From: Alviniconcha marisindica
Lineage: Eukaryota > Mollusca > Gastropoda > Provannidae
Direction of reading: 5' to 3'
NCBI GenBank assembly: GCA_018857735.1
Contig: JABMCL010000145.1
Location: forward strand, 1,107,501 to 1,171,500
DNA: 64,000 bases
The notes under the pieces: generated by a model
What the model saw: only the letters and a program-made list of their open reading frames with translations
Databases searched by the model: none
What the model was told of the DNA's origin: nothing
Shown here: in pieces, positions 26,679 to 33,717 of the stretch
Position numbering within the stretch: the first letter of the stretch is position 1
How the letters are laid out: every line of letters begins with the position of its first letter
Program-made: the position numbers and the translations under genes

Positions 26679-28372
26679 GTGAGCTGAGGGTCGAGCTGTG
26701 GGGCTGCTGCCAAGACCTGGAGAACTTTGGCCAAGAAAACAATGGACTTTGTTGTACGGGTGAATGGGATTCAGTTTTTTCAGACAGCAACCAATGCAGA
26801 CCCACCCTGGGAGGTCAGTATCTGCAACAGCTTGGACGAGGCGTAGCGAATCTGATGCAGGTCCTCTGCTGCTACTTTCTTCATCAGGCGGCTGAGCGAC
26901 TTGTCAATCAGCTGGAACAGGTTGTTCAACCGCGTCCTGTTCAAGCAACCACAACGCTACATGTTAGGCATGGCTCTCACAGACACATGGCAAAAGCAAA
27001 GCACAAGCCTAACAAGTGATCAGTAATAGACACGATGATGATTACTTGACAGACATGTATGTCTATTATGGTTCAGTCATGCATGTGACAATGTGCTTGT
27101 TCATGGGGCATCTCTATGCATCTCTGTAATACTTTCTCATCATAACTTCATCAGGTAAAATCAAGACAGACAGACAGACAGACACTGAGACCGACTCAAA
27201 AACAGGCAGACAAGACAAGACAAAGAATCACAGTATTTGTTGTTGAATCTCCAGCTAGACCTGTGAGTCATGGTCTGTCACATGCTTAATTGCATGCCTA
27301 TTCTGCACCAACTGATCCAAGACTTCTCAAAGCAGAAGACTGGCCATGCATGGTTCGCCATCCACTGAACCAATTGTGCACCATTTACCATCCCCTGTAC
27401 CCATTCTGCACTGTTTGCCATCCCCTGTACCCATTCTGCACCGACTGATCCAAGACTTCTCAAAGCAGAAGACTGGCCATGCATGGTTCGCCATCCATTA
27501 AACCAATTCTGCACCGTTTACCATCCCCTGTACCCATTCTGCACCGTTTGCCATCCCTTGTACCTATATTGCACTGTTTGTCATCTGCACCATTTGCCAT
27601 GCATCCCTTGTACCCATTCTGCACCGTTTACCATCCCCTGTACCCATTCTGCACCGTTTATCATCCCCTGTACCCATTCTGCACCGTTTGCCATCCCTTG
27701 TACCTATACTGCACTGTTTGTTATCTGCACCATTTGCCATCCCTTGTACCCATTCTGCACTGTTTCCCATCCCTGGCACCCATTCTGTACTCTTTGCCAT
27801 CCCTTGTACCCATTTTGCATTGTCTGCCATCCCTTGTACCCATTCTGTACTGTTTGCCATCCCTTGTACCCATTTTGCACTGTTTGCCATCCCTTGTACC
27901 CATTCTGCACCATTTGCCATCCCTTGTAGTTTTGTACCCATTATCAGATTATGCACTGTTTGCCATCCCTTATAATAATTTTGTACCATTACGCACTGTT
28001 TGCCATCCCTTGTACCCATTCATCATTGTTTGCCATCCCTTGTACCCATTCTGCAGTGTTTGCCATCCCTTGTACCCATTCTGCAGTGTTTGCCATCCCT
28101 TGTACCCATTTTGCACCATTTGCCACCCCTTGTACCCATTATGCACTGTTACCCATTCTGCACTGTCACCCATTCTACAGTGACTGACCGCCAGACCTCT
28201 TAAAGAAAAAGGCCAAGAACAGCTTGCCATAAGCCCAATACTCATTCTGCAAGTTGCTGGACTTCTCCAAGAAGAAGGAGACAGGTCATGCACAGCCTTC
28301 GGCATGCCTGCTTAACTGTTACATCCACACTAACCGATCAGCCGTCTTCTCAAAGTCGGGAGCCTGCGCCAT
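168..28372 (-). CDS. AGTPBP1: Cytosolic carboxypeptidase 1 (AGTPBP1/CCP1-like), 23 coding exons, C terminus off the left edge
   Basis: This is an M14D zinc carboxypeptidase that trims glutamate chains from tubulin and other proteins in the cytosol; that role is family knowledge. The joined exons give about 1,174 residues, close to vertebrate CCP1. In order: an armadillo-like helical N terminus (about 20-370), an acidic linker (370-440), a Ser/Lys-rich insert (440-640), the CCP beta-sandwich N-domain (about 690-920) and the catalytic domain (from about 922). Visible active-site elements are HPGE (Zn ligands, about His934 and Glu937), NPDG, EDLNRRW (substrate-binding Asn-Arg), DYHGHS (third Zn ligand, about His1031) and YTMES (catalytic Glu, about 1118). 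All junctions are GT-AG and phase-consistent. The start Met at 28372 has a strong context (A at -3, G at +4). The paralogue AGBL1/CCP4 shares the architecture, so the symbol is slightly uncertain. The last residues and stop lie left of the window. Confidence 0.93.
590..1925 (-). repeat. Tandem array of the exon 22 donor edge (about ten decayed copies)
   Basis: Units at about 610, 704, 791, 1228, 1303, 1366, 1472, 1583, 1688 and 1801 copy the last roughly 50 bp of CCP1 exon 22 plus its donor (plus-strand ACTCACCTTGTACTT), followed by a shared CCACCACCCAGTCCCC stretch. The array also holds poly-C tracts (670-687; 1866-1900). The oldest-looking copy, near 610-665, extends furthest into exon sequence. 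Confidence 0.85.
847..1175 (+). mobile_element. tRNA-derived SINE, full length
   Basis: Starts with a pol III A-box-like TGGCCTAGCGGTAAGG and B-box-like GGTTTGATACT, has a unique body, and ends in GTTAAGCACCATG followed by ACTT repeats. Probable target duplication CTCTAARGTT lies on both sides (836-846 and 1168-1178). It interrupts the exon-derived array. Confidence 0.8.
1929..2105 (-). CDS. AGTPBP1: CCP1 exon 22, catalytic glutamate (YTMES); donor edge seeds an array
   Basis: 177 bp, phase 0 both sides, acceptor TTGCCCAG, donor AAG/GTGAGT. Encodes [20 protein letters not shown] and [17 protein letters not shown]; the Glu of YTMES is the expected catalytic general acid/base. About 50 bp of its 3' edge recurs through the next intron. 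Confidence 0.95.
2235..3400. repeat. 39-bp minisatellite, about 28 units
   Basis: Units contain CAACTACAGCTTTGTGTGAC; copies near 2900-3350 are almost identical and those on the left are diverged. Because 39 is divisible by three, long open frames exist on both strands; none is a plausible gene. It sits in the intron between CCP1 exons 21 and 22. The rest of that intron (3,400-4,033) is AT-rich with a SINE-like tail near 3,640-3,700. Confidence 0.92.
4034..4171 (-). CDS. AGTPBP1: CCP1 exon 21, third zinc ligand (DYHGHS)
   Basis: 138 bp, phase 0 both sides. Encodes [20 protein letters not shown] then the less conserved [20 protein letters not shown]. The His of DYHGH is the expected third zinc ligand. 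Confidence 0.95.
4505..5638 (-). repeat. Tandem array of the exon 20 donor edge (about 14 copies)
   Basis: Units of about 55-90 bp repeat GGTTACCAGGGGCGTTTTG on the plus strand, which is the 3' edge of CCP1 exon 20 with its donor CTG/GTAACC, joined to a variable AACAAAACAATAACAAG spacer. The array fills most of the intron and abuts the real donor. Confidence 0.9.
5639..5768 (-). CDS. AGTPBP1: CCP1 exon 20, substrate-binding EDLNR motif; donor edge seeds an array
   Basis: 130 bp, phase 2 in, phase 0 out. Encodes [15 protein letters not shown], then [20 protein letters not shown], matching EDLNRQW and LHPTIYHAKGLLQYL. The terminal STVNKTPL edge and donor CTG/GTAACC recur about 14 times in the next intron. 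Confidence 0.95.
5769..6612. other. Intron between CCP1 exons 19 and 20, no specific feature
   Basis: Pyrimidine- and AC-rich single-copy-looking DNA. I see no exon, known repeat or RNA gene. Confidence 0.5.
6613..6721 (-). CDS. AGTPBP1: CCP1 exon 19, NPDG motif
   Basis: 109 bp, phase 1 in, phase 2 out, donor AAA/GTGAGT. Encodes [20 protein letters not shown], matching the family. Confidence 0.95.
6920..7500. repeat. Dispersed repeat, copy 1 (second copy at about 20,340-20,740)
   Basis: Shares an ordered series of blocks with the second copy, in inverted order context: GCCCCTAATCC, TGGGATGGCATTGG, TTTTCTCCTC, CAGAGCC and TTAGGCTGCTTAAA. Non-coding and unclassified; it lies in a CCP1 intron. 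Confidence 0.7.
7735..7858. repeat. 30-bp tandem repeat, four units
   Basis: Unit AATTAGCCAAACTGAGCAAC plus TAGCAGAGTC, four copies, nearly identical. Confidence 0.85.
8103..8174 (-). CDS. AGTPBP1: CCP1 exon 18, zinc-binding HPGE motif
   Basis: 72 bp, phase 1 in and out. Encodes [20 protein letters not shown]; His and Glu of HPGE are the first two zinc ligands of M14 carboxypeptidases. Intact. Confidence 0.95.
8350..8853 (-). mobile_element. tRNA-derived SINE (family B), minus-strand copy
   Basis: Read on the minus strand, it begins with a tRNA-like head (ATAGCTCAGTGGTTAGAGTG, then GGTCGTGGGTTTGAGTCCC) and continues through GTGCAGGTGGCAGGTTACAG to GAGAGCGGAGAATAGCACTA. The body matches the plus-strand copy at 10,683-11,200. 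Confidence 0.82.
8878..9066. repeat. CA-rich simple repeat
   Basis: Imperfect (CA)n with interruptions, next to CCP1 exon 17. The open frames over it are simple-repeat artefacts. Confidence 0.9.
9137..9290 (-). CDS. AGTPBP1: CCP1 exon 17, N-domain to catalytic domain junction
   Basis: 154 bp, phase 0 in, phase 1 out. Encodes [40 protein letters not shown] and [10 protein letters not shown], matching LCETLSGNSCPLVTITAMP. Confidence 0.93.
9470..9641 (-). repeat. Three copies of the exon 16 donor edge
   Basis: GAGCATAGTGTAGGTGTA plus TGGTACTGACC (the YTYTMLR codons with the donor GTCAGT) recur with roughly 50-63-bp spacing directly after the real donor. Confidence 0.85.
9642..9874 (-). CDS. 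AGTPBP1: CCP1 exon 16, CCP N-domain; both edges duplicated in flanking introns
   Basis: 233 bp, phase 1 in, phase 0 out. Contains [33 protein letters not shown] and [16 protein letters not shown], strongly conserved with vertebrate CCP1. The acceptor edge is repeated to the right (9875-10290) and the donor edge to the left (9470-9641). Confidence 0.95.
9875..10290 (-). repeat. Copies of the exon 16 acceptor edge (about five)
   Basis: The block CATCAGCGGCTTCATGCCTG followed by TGGAGAGTATGC contains the CACAG/G acceptor and the first roughly 20 bp of exon 16. Copies sit at about 9907, 9959, 10022 (partial) and 10068; the last extends further into exon sequence (CACCGAGAACATCAG). Decayed pieces follow to 10,290. 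Confidence 0.82.
10353..10509 (-). CDS. AGTPBP1: CCP1 exon 15, CCP N-domain
   Basis: 157 bp, phase 0 in, phase 1 out. Contains [20 protein letters not shown] and [18 protein letters not shown], matching the N-domain of the family. Confidence 0.95.
10683..11200 (+). mobile_element. tRNA-derived SINE (family B), plus-strand copy
   Basis: Head CAGATCAGTGGTTTGAGCAC and GGTCTTGGGTTTGTGTCCCG, same body as the 8.35-8.85 kb copy, ending in GAGAGCAGAGAATAGCGCTA and an (AAT)n tail at 11,173-11,201. Confidence 0.82.
11440..11492 (-). mobile_element. SINE tail fragment
   Basis: Contains GGTGTTTTACGCCCAATCAA and TATATCAGGGC. The same tail occurs near 3,645, 15,585 (opposite strand), 29,880, 47,780 and 50,030 (opposite strand), usually next to ACTT repeats. 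The rest of the intron to 12,265 is AT-rich without a recognisable feature. Confidence 0.65.
12266..12347 (-). CDS. AGTPBP1: CCP1 exon 14, CCP N-domain beta strand
   Basis: 82 bp, phase 2 in, phase 0 out. [17 protein letters not shown] is nearly identical to the diagnostic [17 protein letters not shown] of CCP1. Confidence 0.95.
12655..12801 (-). CDS. AGTPBP1: CCP1 exon 13, entry to the CCP N-domain
   Basis: 147 bp, phase 2 both sides, donor TTAG/GTAAGG. Encodes [20 protein letters not shown] and [20 protein letters not shown]; the first part matches IERLIHQSDIIDRVVYDLD. The Gly/Ala-rich end is longer than in vertebrates. Confidence 0.9.
12830..13930. repeat. Degenerate GTCTGAATGAATGGC-type minisatellite
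   Basis: Dozens of short irregular units of the kind GGTCTGAATG...AATGGCAGG fill the intron before CCP1 exon 13. Unlike several neighbouring arrays I see no exon sequence in the unit. Confidence 0.8.
14173..14852 (-). CDS. AGTPBP1: CCP1 exon 12, long Ser/Lys-rich insert then a conserved motif
   Basis: The largest exon, 680 bp, phase 0 in, phase 2 out. Most of it is low complexity: acidic/serine stretches flank a basic region (about 100 residues in) with many Lys, Ser and Thr. The end, [20 protein letters not shown] followed by RKFGVQR, matches the conserved VAYPDYFG...YGVQR segment before the CCP N-domain. Confidence 0.92.
14945..15425. repeat. Two-level tandem repeat upstream of exon 12
   Basis: A short unit (CTTGTCTATTTACTGGTTTG) is nested in a roughly 150-210-bp higher-order unit (CATAAACTGA...ATGAACACCTCACC) present three times. 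A SINE tail (GTACTGGTTGACTGGGCGTA, then ACTT repeats) follows at 15,590-15,640; 15,650-16,300 is AT-rich. Confidence 0.8.
16308..16409 (-). CDS. AGTPBP1: CCP1 exon 11, conserved linker motif
   Basis: 102 bp, phase 0 both sides, donor GAT/GTAAGT. Encodes [19 protein letters not shown], matching TIEDLKMYEHLFPELVDDF of vertebrates. Confidence 0.92.
16522..17552. mobile_element. Foldback (long inverted repeat) element hosting a nested insertion
   Basis: The left arm (GGTTCAAAAGAACACTATTT, then TTAGGACAAAACACAAC) returns inverted on the right (GTTTTGTCCTAATAAACAGC, then GTTCTTTTAAACC). Arms are about 130 bp. A related copy lies at 33,718-33,887. A short duplicated block (ATTCAGGTTTTCACCACAAA) flanks it at 16,420-16,510, with a related block near 17,580-17,625. 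Confidence 0.8.
16622..17329. mobile_element. Non-autonomous piggyBac-like element, TTAA target sites
   Basis: A 708-bp insertion flanked on both sides by TTAA (16618-16621 and 17330-17333), with perfect 18-bp terminal inverted repeats CCCACTTGGCCCCAGACC. No transposase-sized frame lies inside. TTAA targets and CC-starting ends fit piggyBac; Kolobok also uses TTAA but normally has different ends. Confidence 0.85.
17741..17847 (-). CDS. AGTPBP1: CCP1 exon 10, acidic linker
   Basis: 107 bp, phase 1 in, phase 0 out. Encodes an Asp run ([18 protein letters not shown]), as in the acidic linker of vertebrate CCP1. The donor GAG/GTTTGG is weak, but it is the one that keeps phase with exon 11. Confidence 0.8.
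18255..18491 (-). CDS. AGTPBP1: CCP1 exon 9, end of the armadillo-like region
   Basis: 237 bp, phase 1 in and out. Contains [20 protein letters not shown] and [16 protein letters not shown], which match [20 protein letters not shown] and SLIMRKCFPKNRLPLP of vertebrates. Donor CAAG/GTACCA is weak at +4 to +6. Confidence 0.94.
18895..19048 (-). mobile_element. SINE family B, 5'-truncated copy
   Basis: Matches only the 3' part of the 8.35 and 10.68 kb copies (CTATTCTCTGCTCTTGAGCA, GAGTGACTAGCTTTTTATA, GAGGTGGT). Confidence 0.75.
19262..19545. repeat. About 34-bp minisatellite, eight units
   Basis: Unit GACTATACCTATACCTAATG plus CTATGCTGTCACAA. The rest of this intron (18,492-20,110) shows no other feature apart from the SINE fragment. 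Confidence 0.9.
20111..20257 (-). CDS. AGTPBP1: CCP1 exon 8, armadillo-like repeat
   Basis: 147 bp, phase 1 in and out. Encodes [20 protein letters not shown], then [20 protein letters not shown] and [15 protein letters not shown] and LKNITN match the vertebrate protein. Confidence 0.93.
20340..20780. repeat. Dispersed repeat copy 2, ending in a poly-G tract
   Basis: Same ordered blocks as 6,920-7,500. A G-rich tract (20,744-20,770) follows. Confidence 0.7.
21158..21289 (-). CDS. AGTPBP1: CCP1 exon 7, armadillo-like repeat
   Basis: 132 bp, phase 1 in and out, same length as exon 6. Encodes [20 protein letters not shown] through [12 protein letters not shown]. Confidence 0.92.
21535..21700. 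repeat. About 45-bp tandem repeat, four units
   Basis: Unit GGCATTACACACCTGATTTA plus ATCCACATTCAACAATAAAAC, four diverged copies in a CCP1 intron. Confidence 0.8.
21916..22047 (-). CDS. AGTPBP1: CCP1 exon 6, armadillo-like repeat
   Basis: 132 bp, phase 1 in and out; acceptor TGTGTGCAG. Encodes [20 protein letters not shown] onward to [10 protein letters not shown], closely matching vertebrate CCP1 (KFGVKARINGALNITLNL). Confidence 0.93.
22048..23480 (-). repeat. 35-bp array at the exon 6 acceptor, about 40 units
   Basis: Unit on the plus strand GCACACAGTGCAAGGCAACC plus CCGTCACTTCTAACT. On the gene strand each unit ends TGTGTGCAG, the same string as the real acceptor of exon 6, which abuts the array. 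Units are very homogeneous, which suggests recent expansion. Confidence 0.92.
23485..24437 (-). repeat. 50-bp array of the exon 5 donor edge, about 18 units
   Basis: Unit TCTTTACCTTTGTGACCTAT plus CTTGGCCAGCACAGAGTGGC on the plus strand. It equals the last codons of exon 5 (SVLAKIGHK) and the donor AAAG/GTAAAG. The array starts immediately after the real exon 5. Confidence 0.93.
24438..24587 (-). CDS. AGTPBP1: CCP1 exon 5, armadillo-like repeat; its donor edge seeds a downstream array
   Basis: Phase 1 in and out. Ends with [18 protein letters not shown] at donor AAAG/GTAAAG, matching HEDLMVQIHSILAKIG of vertebrate CCP1. The last roughly 30 bp and the donor recur about 18 times in the following intron. 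Confidence 0.92.
24992..25058 (-). CDS. AGTPBP1: CCP1 exon 4, armadillo-like helix
   Basis: A 67-bp exon, phase 0 in, phase 1 out, donor CTC/GTGAGT. Encodes [20 protein letters not shown], matching the vertebrate LQTTLNILSILVELVS helix. Confidence 0.86.
25441..25936 (+). mobile_element. Short-TIR element (496 bp) with a decayed SAP-like coding segment
   Basis: Perfect 11-bp terminal inverted repeats TGGGCGGTTCA / TGAACCGCCCA. Inside, on the plus strand, a frame reads [20 protein letters not shown] then a SGNKQ motif, interrupted by a TAA and followed by GC, as in SAP DNA-binding domains; the start codon position is GTG. A relative lies inverted at 35,358-35,870. No transposase core is present, so it is non-autonomous. 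Confidence 0.7.
26138..26205 (-). CDS. AGTPBP1: CCP1 exon 3, armadillo-like helix
   Basis: A 68-bp exon, phase 1 in, phase 0 out, donor CAG/GTGAGG. Encodes [20 protein letters not shown] and VLQ, matching the start of the ARM-like solenoid. Confidence 0.85.
26350..26760. repeat. About 100-bp tandem repeat, four units, with a long poly-G tract
   Basis: Unit GACCTGGAGAACTTTGGCCA plus AGAAAACAGTGGACTTTGTCC and a G-rich spacer; the last spacer is an unbroken run of about 40 G (26,637-26,677). Confidence 0.9.
26806..26936 (-). CDS. AGTPBP1: CCP1 exon 2, armadillo-like N terminus
   Basis: Phase 2 in, phase 1 out; acceptor AACAG, donor GTGGGT. The product runs [20 protein letters not shown] to [10 protein letters not shown] and is predicted helical. 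It aligns by eye with the ARYVTSKILHLAQSQ part of vertebrate CCP1. Confidence 0.85.
27300..28180. repeat. 30-bp minisatellite, about 28 units
   Basis: Unit CCATTCTGCACCGTTTGCCA plus TCCCTTGTAC. The 30-bp period keeps frames open on both strands (up to 234 codons), but the products are pure repeat. It lies in the intron between CCP1 exons 1 and 2. Confidence 0.93.
28335..28372 (-). CDS. AGTPBP1: CCP1 coding exon 1 (start codon exon)
   Basis: Encodes [13 protein letters not shown] up to a donor CG/GTTAGT, leaving phase 2. The reading frame stays open upstream of the ATG for about 28 codons back to a possible acceptor near 28457, but contains no other Met, so 28372 is taken as the start. The 5' extent of the exon is uncertain. 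Confidence 0.75.
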
Positions 28373-28609
28373 CCTTGTGCAGCGGCGCGCAATGTGGTGG
28401 CAGTGGAAGTAGACAACAACGTTCACGTGCAGGCGACCATCAAAAATATCTCCTGTCTGCACTGATCATTCTGTCCAGCACTCCGTGGTGAGCCATCAAG
28501 AGCCTTCCTCTCCTGGCGACTCTAGCATGTGTTACCTGAAATCCCAGTCGCATGGAAGTATTCATTAATAGTAGTAATAATAATAATGGTTATTTTGAAT
28601 CTGAGTTCC

Positions 28610-28774
<165 letters not shown>

Positions 28775-29224
28775 ATACATGCATGCATGAGAGTATGCAT
28801 GCGCTCTCAAGTTTGTTTTGATTGTGCTTTGGTTCTTTGCTTCTAAAGTGATGTGCTATTAGCCTACATGCTCCAATTTGGAGAAACAGCACATAAAAGA
28901 ATACATTATCATTATATAAAAGAGTATATCATTTTGCTTCATCTGGGGCAAGGAGGCCCCTCTTTAGGTTGCCACTCAATTTTACATCCGCACTGGGCCC
29001 CAGTCATGGGCTACTGGCATTGTTGTTACTGGCATCTTATTGTCTGTAGCCAGAATGAGGGGACTAAAGCATGATGTTTGTATTGTTAAAGGTTCTGTGT
29101 CCAGATTATCAATTTCAGCTATACAACCTTCATGACATAACAAACTCCATTACTGAAATCCATGCTGTCTTGACTACAGCTGCTAGAACAGCAGGTAACA
29201 CTGCACTTGTACACATGTATCATA

Positions 29225-29312
29225 TATTGATAGTAACTATGTAAAGGTGTAGTGACTATGTAAAGGTGTAGAGACTATGTAAAGGTGTAGAGACTATGTA
29301 AAGGTGTAGAGA
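29225..29312. repeat. 19-bp tandem repeat
   Basis: Unit GACTATGTAAAGGTGTAGA, about four to five copies. A SINE tail (GTGTTTTACGCCCTGTCAAC) follows at 29,885-29,930. Confidence 0.85.
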
Positions 29313-30334
29313 GAGTGATCGCGGACACTACCTTCTCATCCACCACTGGGTGAACCCCAGGGTTTTAGCTGCTTAACACCAACAAACAAATTTAGACTCT
29401 CACAGATACAATGAATTTTTTTGGACTTAAGCCAATTATTTTGAACTTCTTCTACTTCTATTTAAAATCTTCTACTTTTACAATAAAAACCACAACTTAA
29501 CAATCTTAAAATGGTGTCCTTCACTCATCAGAGCTCACACATCCAAACATACTGACAGAGCAGTGGATGAATGCTCTACAGAAACGCACAGCGTCCCAGT
29601 CTTTTCCACTGTCAGACAAGCATAGCTATGATGTTCTATTAAATTCTAGCAATCTGAAACATTCTGCCTCCAGCAAAAGCACTGTCCTTCATCATCAGCA
29701 TTAACCCAGTACAATTTAACTGAAATAACCCAGTTCAAAACACTTTTACAGGACACCACATCCCCTCACACTCAGAAACATGTCCAATGAATGCTGTCTA
29801 CTACTCTACACACACACACACATATATATATATACAACAATTACCCACCACATACAGGATTAGTAATTCAAAAGTAAGTAACTTGGTGTTTTACGCCCTG
29901 TCAACCAGTACGGTTATATCAGGGTGATTAGTAATTCAAGACAAATGATAAACATCCTGTAAAAATAAACAATAACGCTGATCCACCCTAATCCCTCAGC
30001 CTGTGCACAGGCACTCCACGCCAACACCTGAGAGTTTATCAGACAGCAGAATTGTTCCAGGTTTAAGCACACCTGTCCCTAATTGCCGACGGAGACCAAG
30101 GCACCGTTTACCTTTCATTAGGATTTATGAGGTGCCCTGGGGGTTCTCTGCAGTCCTTGATGTATTGTTGTTGTACAGAGAACTTATCATGAGGCTCTGT
30201 GCACTTATCAAACGTTTCCAGTGTTTCCCAGGTACAGCCCAGTCAGTAATCTGTGCTTAATCTCTCTAAAACCTGTGAGTGATGAGCGTCTTGTCCTCTT
30301 TTCTCTCTGTGTCACTTCCGTATGGGGTGCACTA

Positions 30335-30760
30335 GTGGTCACACATTCACAGTGTTGGTTGCATAATGTGCTCACTGGTTGCACATTCACAGCATTGGTT
30401 GCATAATGTGCTCACTGGTTGCATATTCACAGCATTGGTTGCATAATGTGCTCACTGGTTGCACATTTACAGCACTCTTGTGGGATAATTAAAGTTTTTT
30501 TTAAACTGAATTGAATTGAATTAAATTGAATTGGTTGCATAATGTGCTCACTGGTTGCACATTTACAGCACTCTTGTGGGATAATTAAAGTGTTTAAAAA
30601 AAAACTGAACTGAACTGAATTGGTTGCATAATGTGCTCACTGGTTGCACATTCACAGTGCTGGTTGCATAATGTGCTCACTGGTTGCACATTCACAGCAC
30701 TGGTTGCATAATGTGCTCACTGGTTGCACATTCACAGCATTGGTTGCATAATGTGCATAG
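30335..30760. repeat. 40-bp minisatellite, about nine units
   Basis: Unit GTTGCATAATGTGCTCACTG plus GTTGCACATTCACAGCATTG, with two units carrying a TGTGGGATAATTAAAGT-containing insert. Confidence 0.9.
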
Positions 30761-30879
30761 GGGAACCACCACAAAATTCCTTTTAACTCTCTGCCTGTTT
30801 TTGAAGACCGAGAAGATGGACAATATTTGAGGTGTTTTTGTTTTGTTTGTTTTGTATTATAACTGAACATAACTGCAAC

Positions 30880-30965
30880 CACACACACACACACACACAC
30901 ACATTTTGTTTTGTATTACAATTGAACAAAACTGCAACATTGCTGTGGTGTATGTCAACACACCA

Positions 30966-31012
<47 letters not shown>
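30880..31012. repeat. Two (CA)n tracts
   Basis: Pure CA runs at about 30,880-30,902 and 30,964-31,011. Confidence 0.92.
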
Positions 31013-31013
<1 letters not shown>

Positions 31014-31524
31014 GAAAAGCTTATGGAAGTATGAAAAGAATAAAGCAAGAAATTCTACACTGGAAGGTCATATAACATTTATTTTAGTGTTACAGAGTCC
31101 TAAATACAATAATTTCTTTCAGTCCATTATGCTCTACAAAACAAAAACAAACAAAAAAGTGCCTAAAATCAACAACGCAACTCATCAAAAAAAAAAGTCG
31201 AATAATTATCCTAAATCCATCAAAAGTATGTGTAATTATGTTCTGGTATATCATATGAGTCTTTGAAAAACAGTGCCAGAGTTTCCAGAAACTATGACCA
31301 GTAAAGGCAGTATTCAGGAATTACCAGAAGTGAACAATGTAATCTTGAAGTAATCACCGCACCTGCTTAACTTTGGGAACTGCATTACATTGTGTAACAA
31401 ATGCAGACTGTTTGATCTGTCAGTACAGCCTTTGGGTGATAGATACAGGAGGAGCCGGAAGACTGCCACTCCACCCAACTATAGACAAGAGAGCAACAAA
31501 AAACAAAAACAAAAAAGACAACAG

Positions 31525-31527
<3 letters not shown>

Positions 31528-31592
<65 letters not shown>

Positions 31593-31609
31593 GAGAGAGA
31601 CAGAGAGAC

Positions 31610-31642
<33 letters not shown>

Positions 31643-31717
31643 GAGGGACAGAGACAGAGACAGACTGAGAGAATAATAACACTTTGTTACACAATGTTAA
31701 AGATTTAAGCACAAGTT

Positions 31718-31772
<55 letters not shown>

Positions 31773-31865
31773 CAAAAACTTTATTTTACAACGACTGTAG
31801 TTTAGGTTCAGTCAAAAACCTAACAACTAGTCCTTGCTAAGCTACTGATGAATAGATATCAAATG

Positions 31866-31954
<89 letters not shown>

Positions 31955-32042
31955 TATTTTACAAGGACTGTAGTTTAGGTTCAGTCAAAAACCTGTCTAA
32001 CAACTAGTCCTTGCTAAGCTAATGATGAATAGATATCAAATT

Positions 32043-32096
<54 letters not shown>
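31528..32096. repeat. Four (GA)n tracts alternating with copies of one short dispersed repeat
   Basis: GA tracts at 31,528-31,660, 31,720-31,770, 31,868-31,950 and 32,046-32,096 alternate with a roughly 95-bp block (ACTTTATTTTACAAGGACTG, then TCAGTCAAAAACCTGTCTAA). The same block occurs at 48,598-48,740 and 50,660-50,790. Confidence 0.85.
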
Positions 32097-32097
<1 letters not shown>

Positions 32098-32404
32098 CTA
32101 TACAAAAGCAATCTCAGTAAATATGAAATATATGCTGGTAAGTGCTCACCCACTTGATCAACCCTGTCACATATATATATAGTGTGTGCTCATGCACCCA
32201 CCTGCTCAACCTTGTCAAACAGTTCCACAGGCAAGTGCCCAGGCCCCCTCTAGCTCCTCTGTGCTACTCTGTTAGCACTGGGGGCAGGCAGCAAACCCTA
32301 GTGACTGACTGGGCCTGACTGGGCGGGCCTGGCTAATATTATCAATGTCATCAGGCAGATCCATTACCACAATGGAACCCCTGCTGAAAGACCACCATCA
32401 TAAG

Positions 32405-32418
32405 CCTCCTCCTCCTCC

Positions 32419-32455
<37 letters not shown>

Positions 32456-32480
32456 ACTTCTTTTTTTTTTTTTTTTTTTA
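32405..32480. repeat. Long poly-C then poly-T tract
   Basis: (CCT)n, then about 45 consecutive C, then about 19 T. Homopolymer lengths of this size may be assembly-uncertain. Confidence 0.9.
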
Positions 32481-32564
32481 AAGACCACCTTTTTGTAAAA
32501 CCCATGCCTTCATAAAATGCTCTGTTTTAAATGAACACCTCAGGCCTTCTGCTCAAAGCAGCTT

Positions 32565-33470
32565 TCATCCAACACACAAACAACATCAAACTAAATATTC
32601 AAGGTTTGTCAAACAGTCAGACAACACCAAACTAAAGTCTGTCCAACAGTCAGACAACACCAAACTAAGTGCTCAAAGTTTGTCCAGCAGTCAGACAACA
32701 CCAAACTAAATGCTCAAAGTTTGTCCAGCAGTCAGACAACACCAAAGTGCTCAAAGTTTGTCCAGCAGTCAGACAACACCAAACTAAATGGCTCAAAGTT
32801 TGTCCAACAGTCAGACAACACCAATCTAAGTGCTCAAAGTTTGTCCAACAGTCAGACAACACCAAACTAAAGTCTGTCCAACAGTCAGACACCACCAAAC
32901 TAAGTGCACAAAGTCTGTCCAACAGTCAGACAACACCAAACTAAGTGCTCAAAGTTTGTCCAGCAGTCAGACAACACCAAAGTGCTCAAAGTTTGTCCAA
33001 CAGTCAGACAACACCAAACTAATGCTCAAAGTTTGTCCAACAGTCAGACAACACCAAACTAAGTGCTCAAAGTTTGTCCAACAGTCAGACAACACCAAAC
33101 TAAAGTCTGTCCAACAGTCAGACAACACCAAACTAAGTGCTCAAGTTTGTCCAACAGTCAGACAACACCAAACTAAGTGCTCAAAGTTTGTCCAGCAGTC
33201 AGACAACACCAAACTAAGTGCTCAAAGTTTGTCCAGCAGTCAGACAACACCAAACTAAGTGCTCAAAGTTGTCCAACAGTCAGACAACACCAATCTAAGT
33301 GCTCAAAGTTTGTCCAACAGTCAGACAACACCAAACTAAAGTCTGTCCAACAGTCAGACAACACCAAACTAAGTGCTCAGAGTTTGTCCAACAGTCAGAC
33401 AACACCAAACTAAATGCTCATTGTTTGTCCAGCAGTCAGACAACACCAGACTAAATGCTCAATGTCAAGG
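32565..33470. repeat. About 41-bp minisatellite, about 23 units
   Basis: Unit CTCAAAGTTTGTCCAACAGT plus CAGACAACACCAAACTAAGTG, with length variants. Non-coding despite open frames. Confidence 0.93.
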
Positions 33471-33717
33471 ACTTTGTTTTGTTTTCATTCACCTCAACAC
33501 AAGACGGAGCTACTACAGTACTGATCAAACTGATTGTGGGGGTAGTCCTATGCTGTCTGTGACACTTGAGTTTTGTAGTATTCCAGGCCCATCAATCATT
33601 CAAGTGATTCAGTCCGCTTCTAAACTGAAGAACACCATTTTATACCCAAATCCCTTATTCCATGTTTTAATTTTGATCTTTCTCCACCCTGTTTAGCAAA
33701 ACAGGTTTTGAGAAGAT

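Noticed and set aside
27479..28183. Open frames up to 234 codons
   Set aside because: Product of a 30-bp repeat lying in a CCP1 intron; frames are open on both strands because the period is divisible by three.
31373..31775. Arg-Glu repeat frames of about 100 codons
   Set aside because: Translations of GA microsatellites.
32665..33413. Frames repeating VCPTVRQHQTK
   Set aside because: Translations of the 41-bp minisatellite; no gene context.
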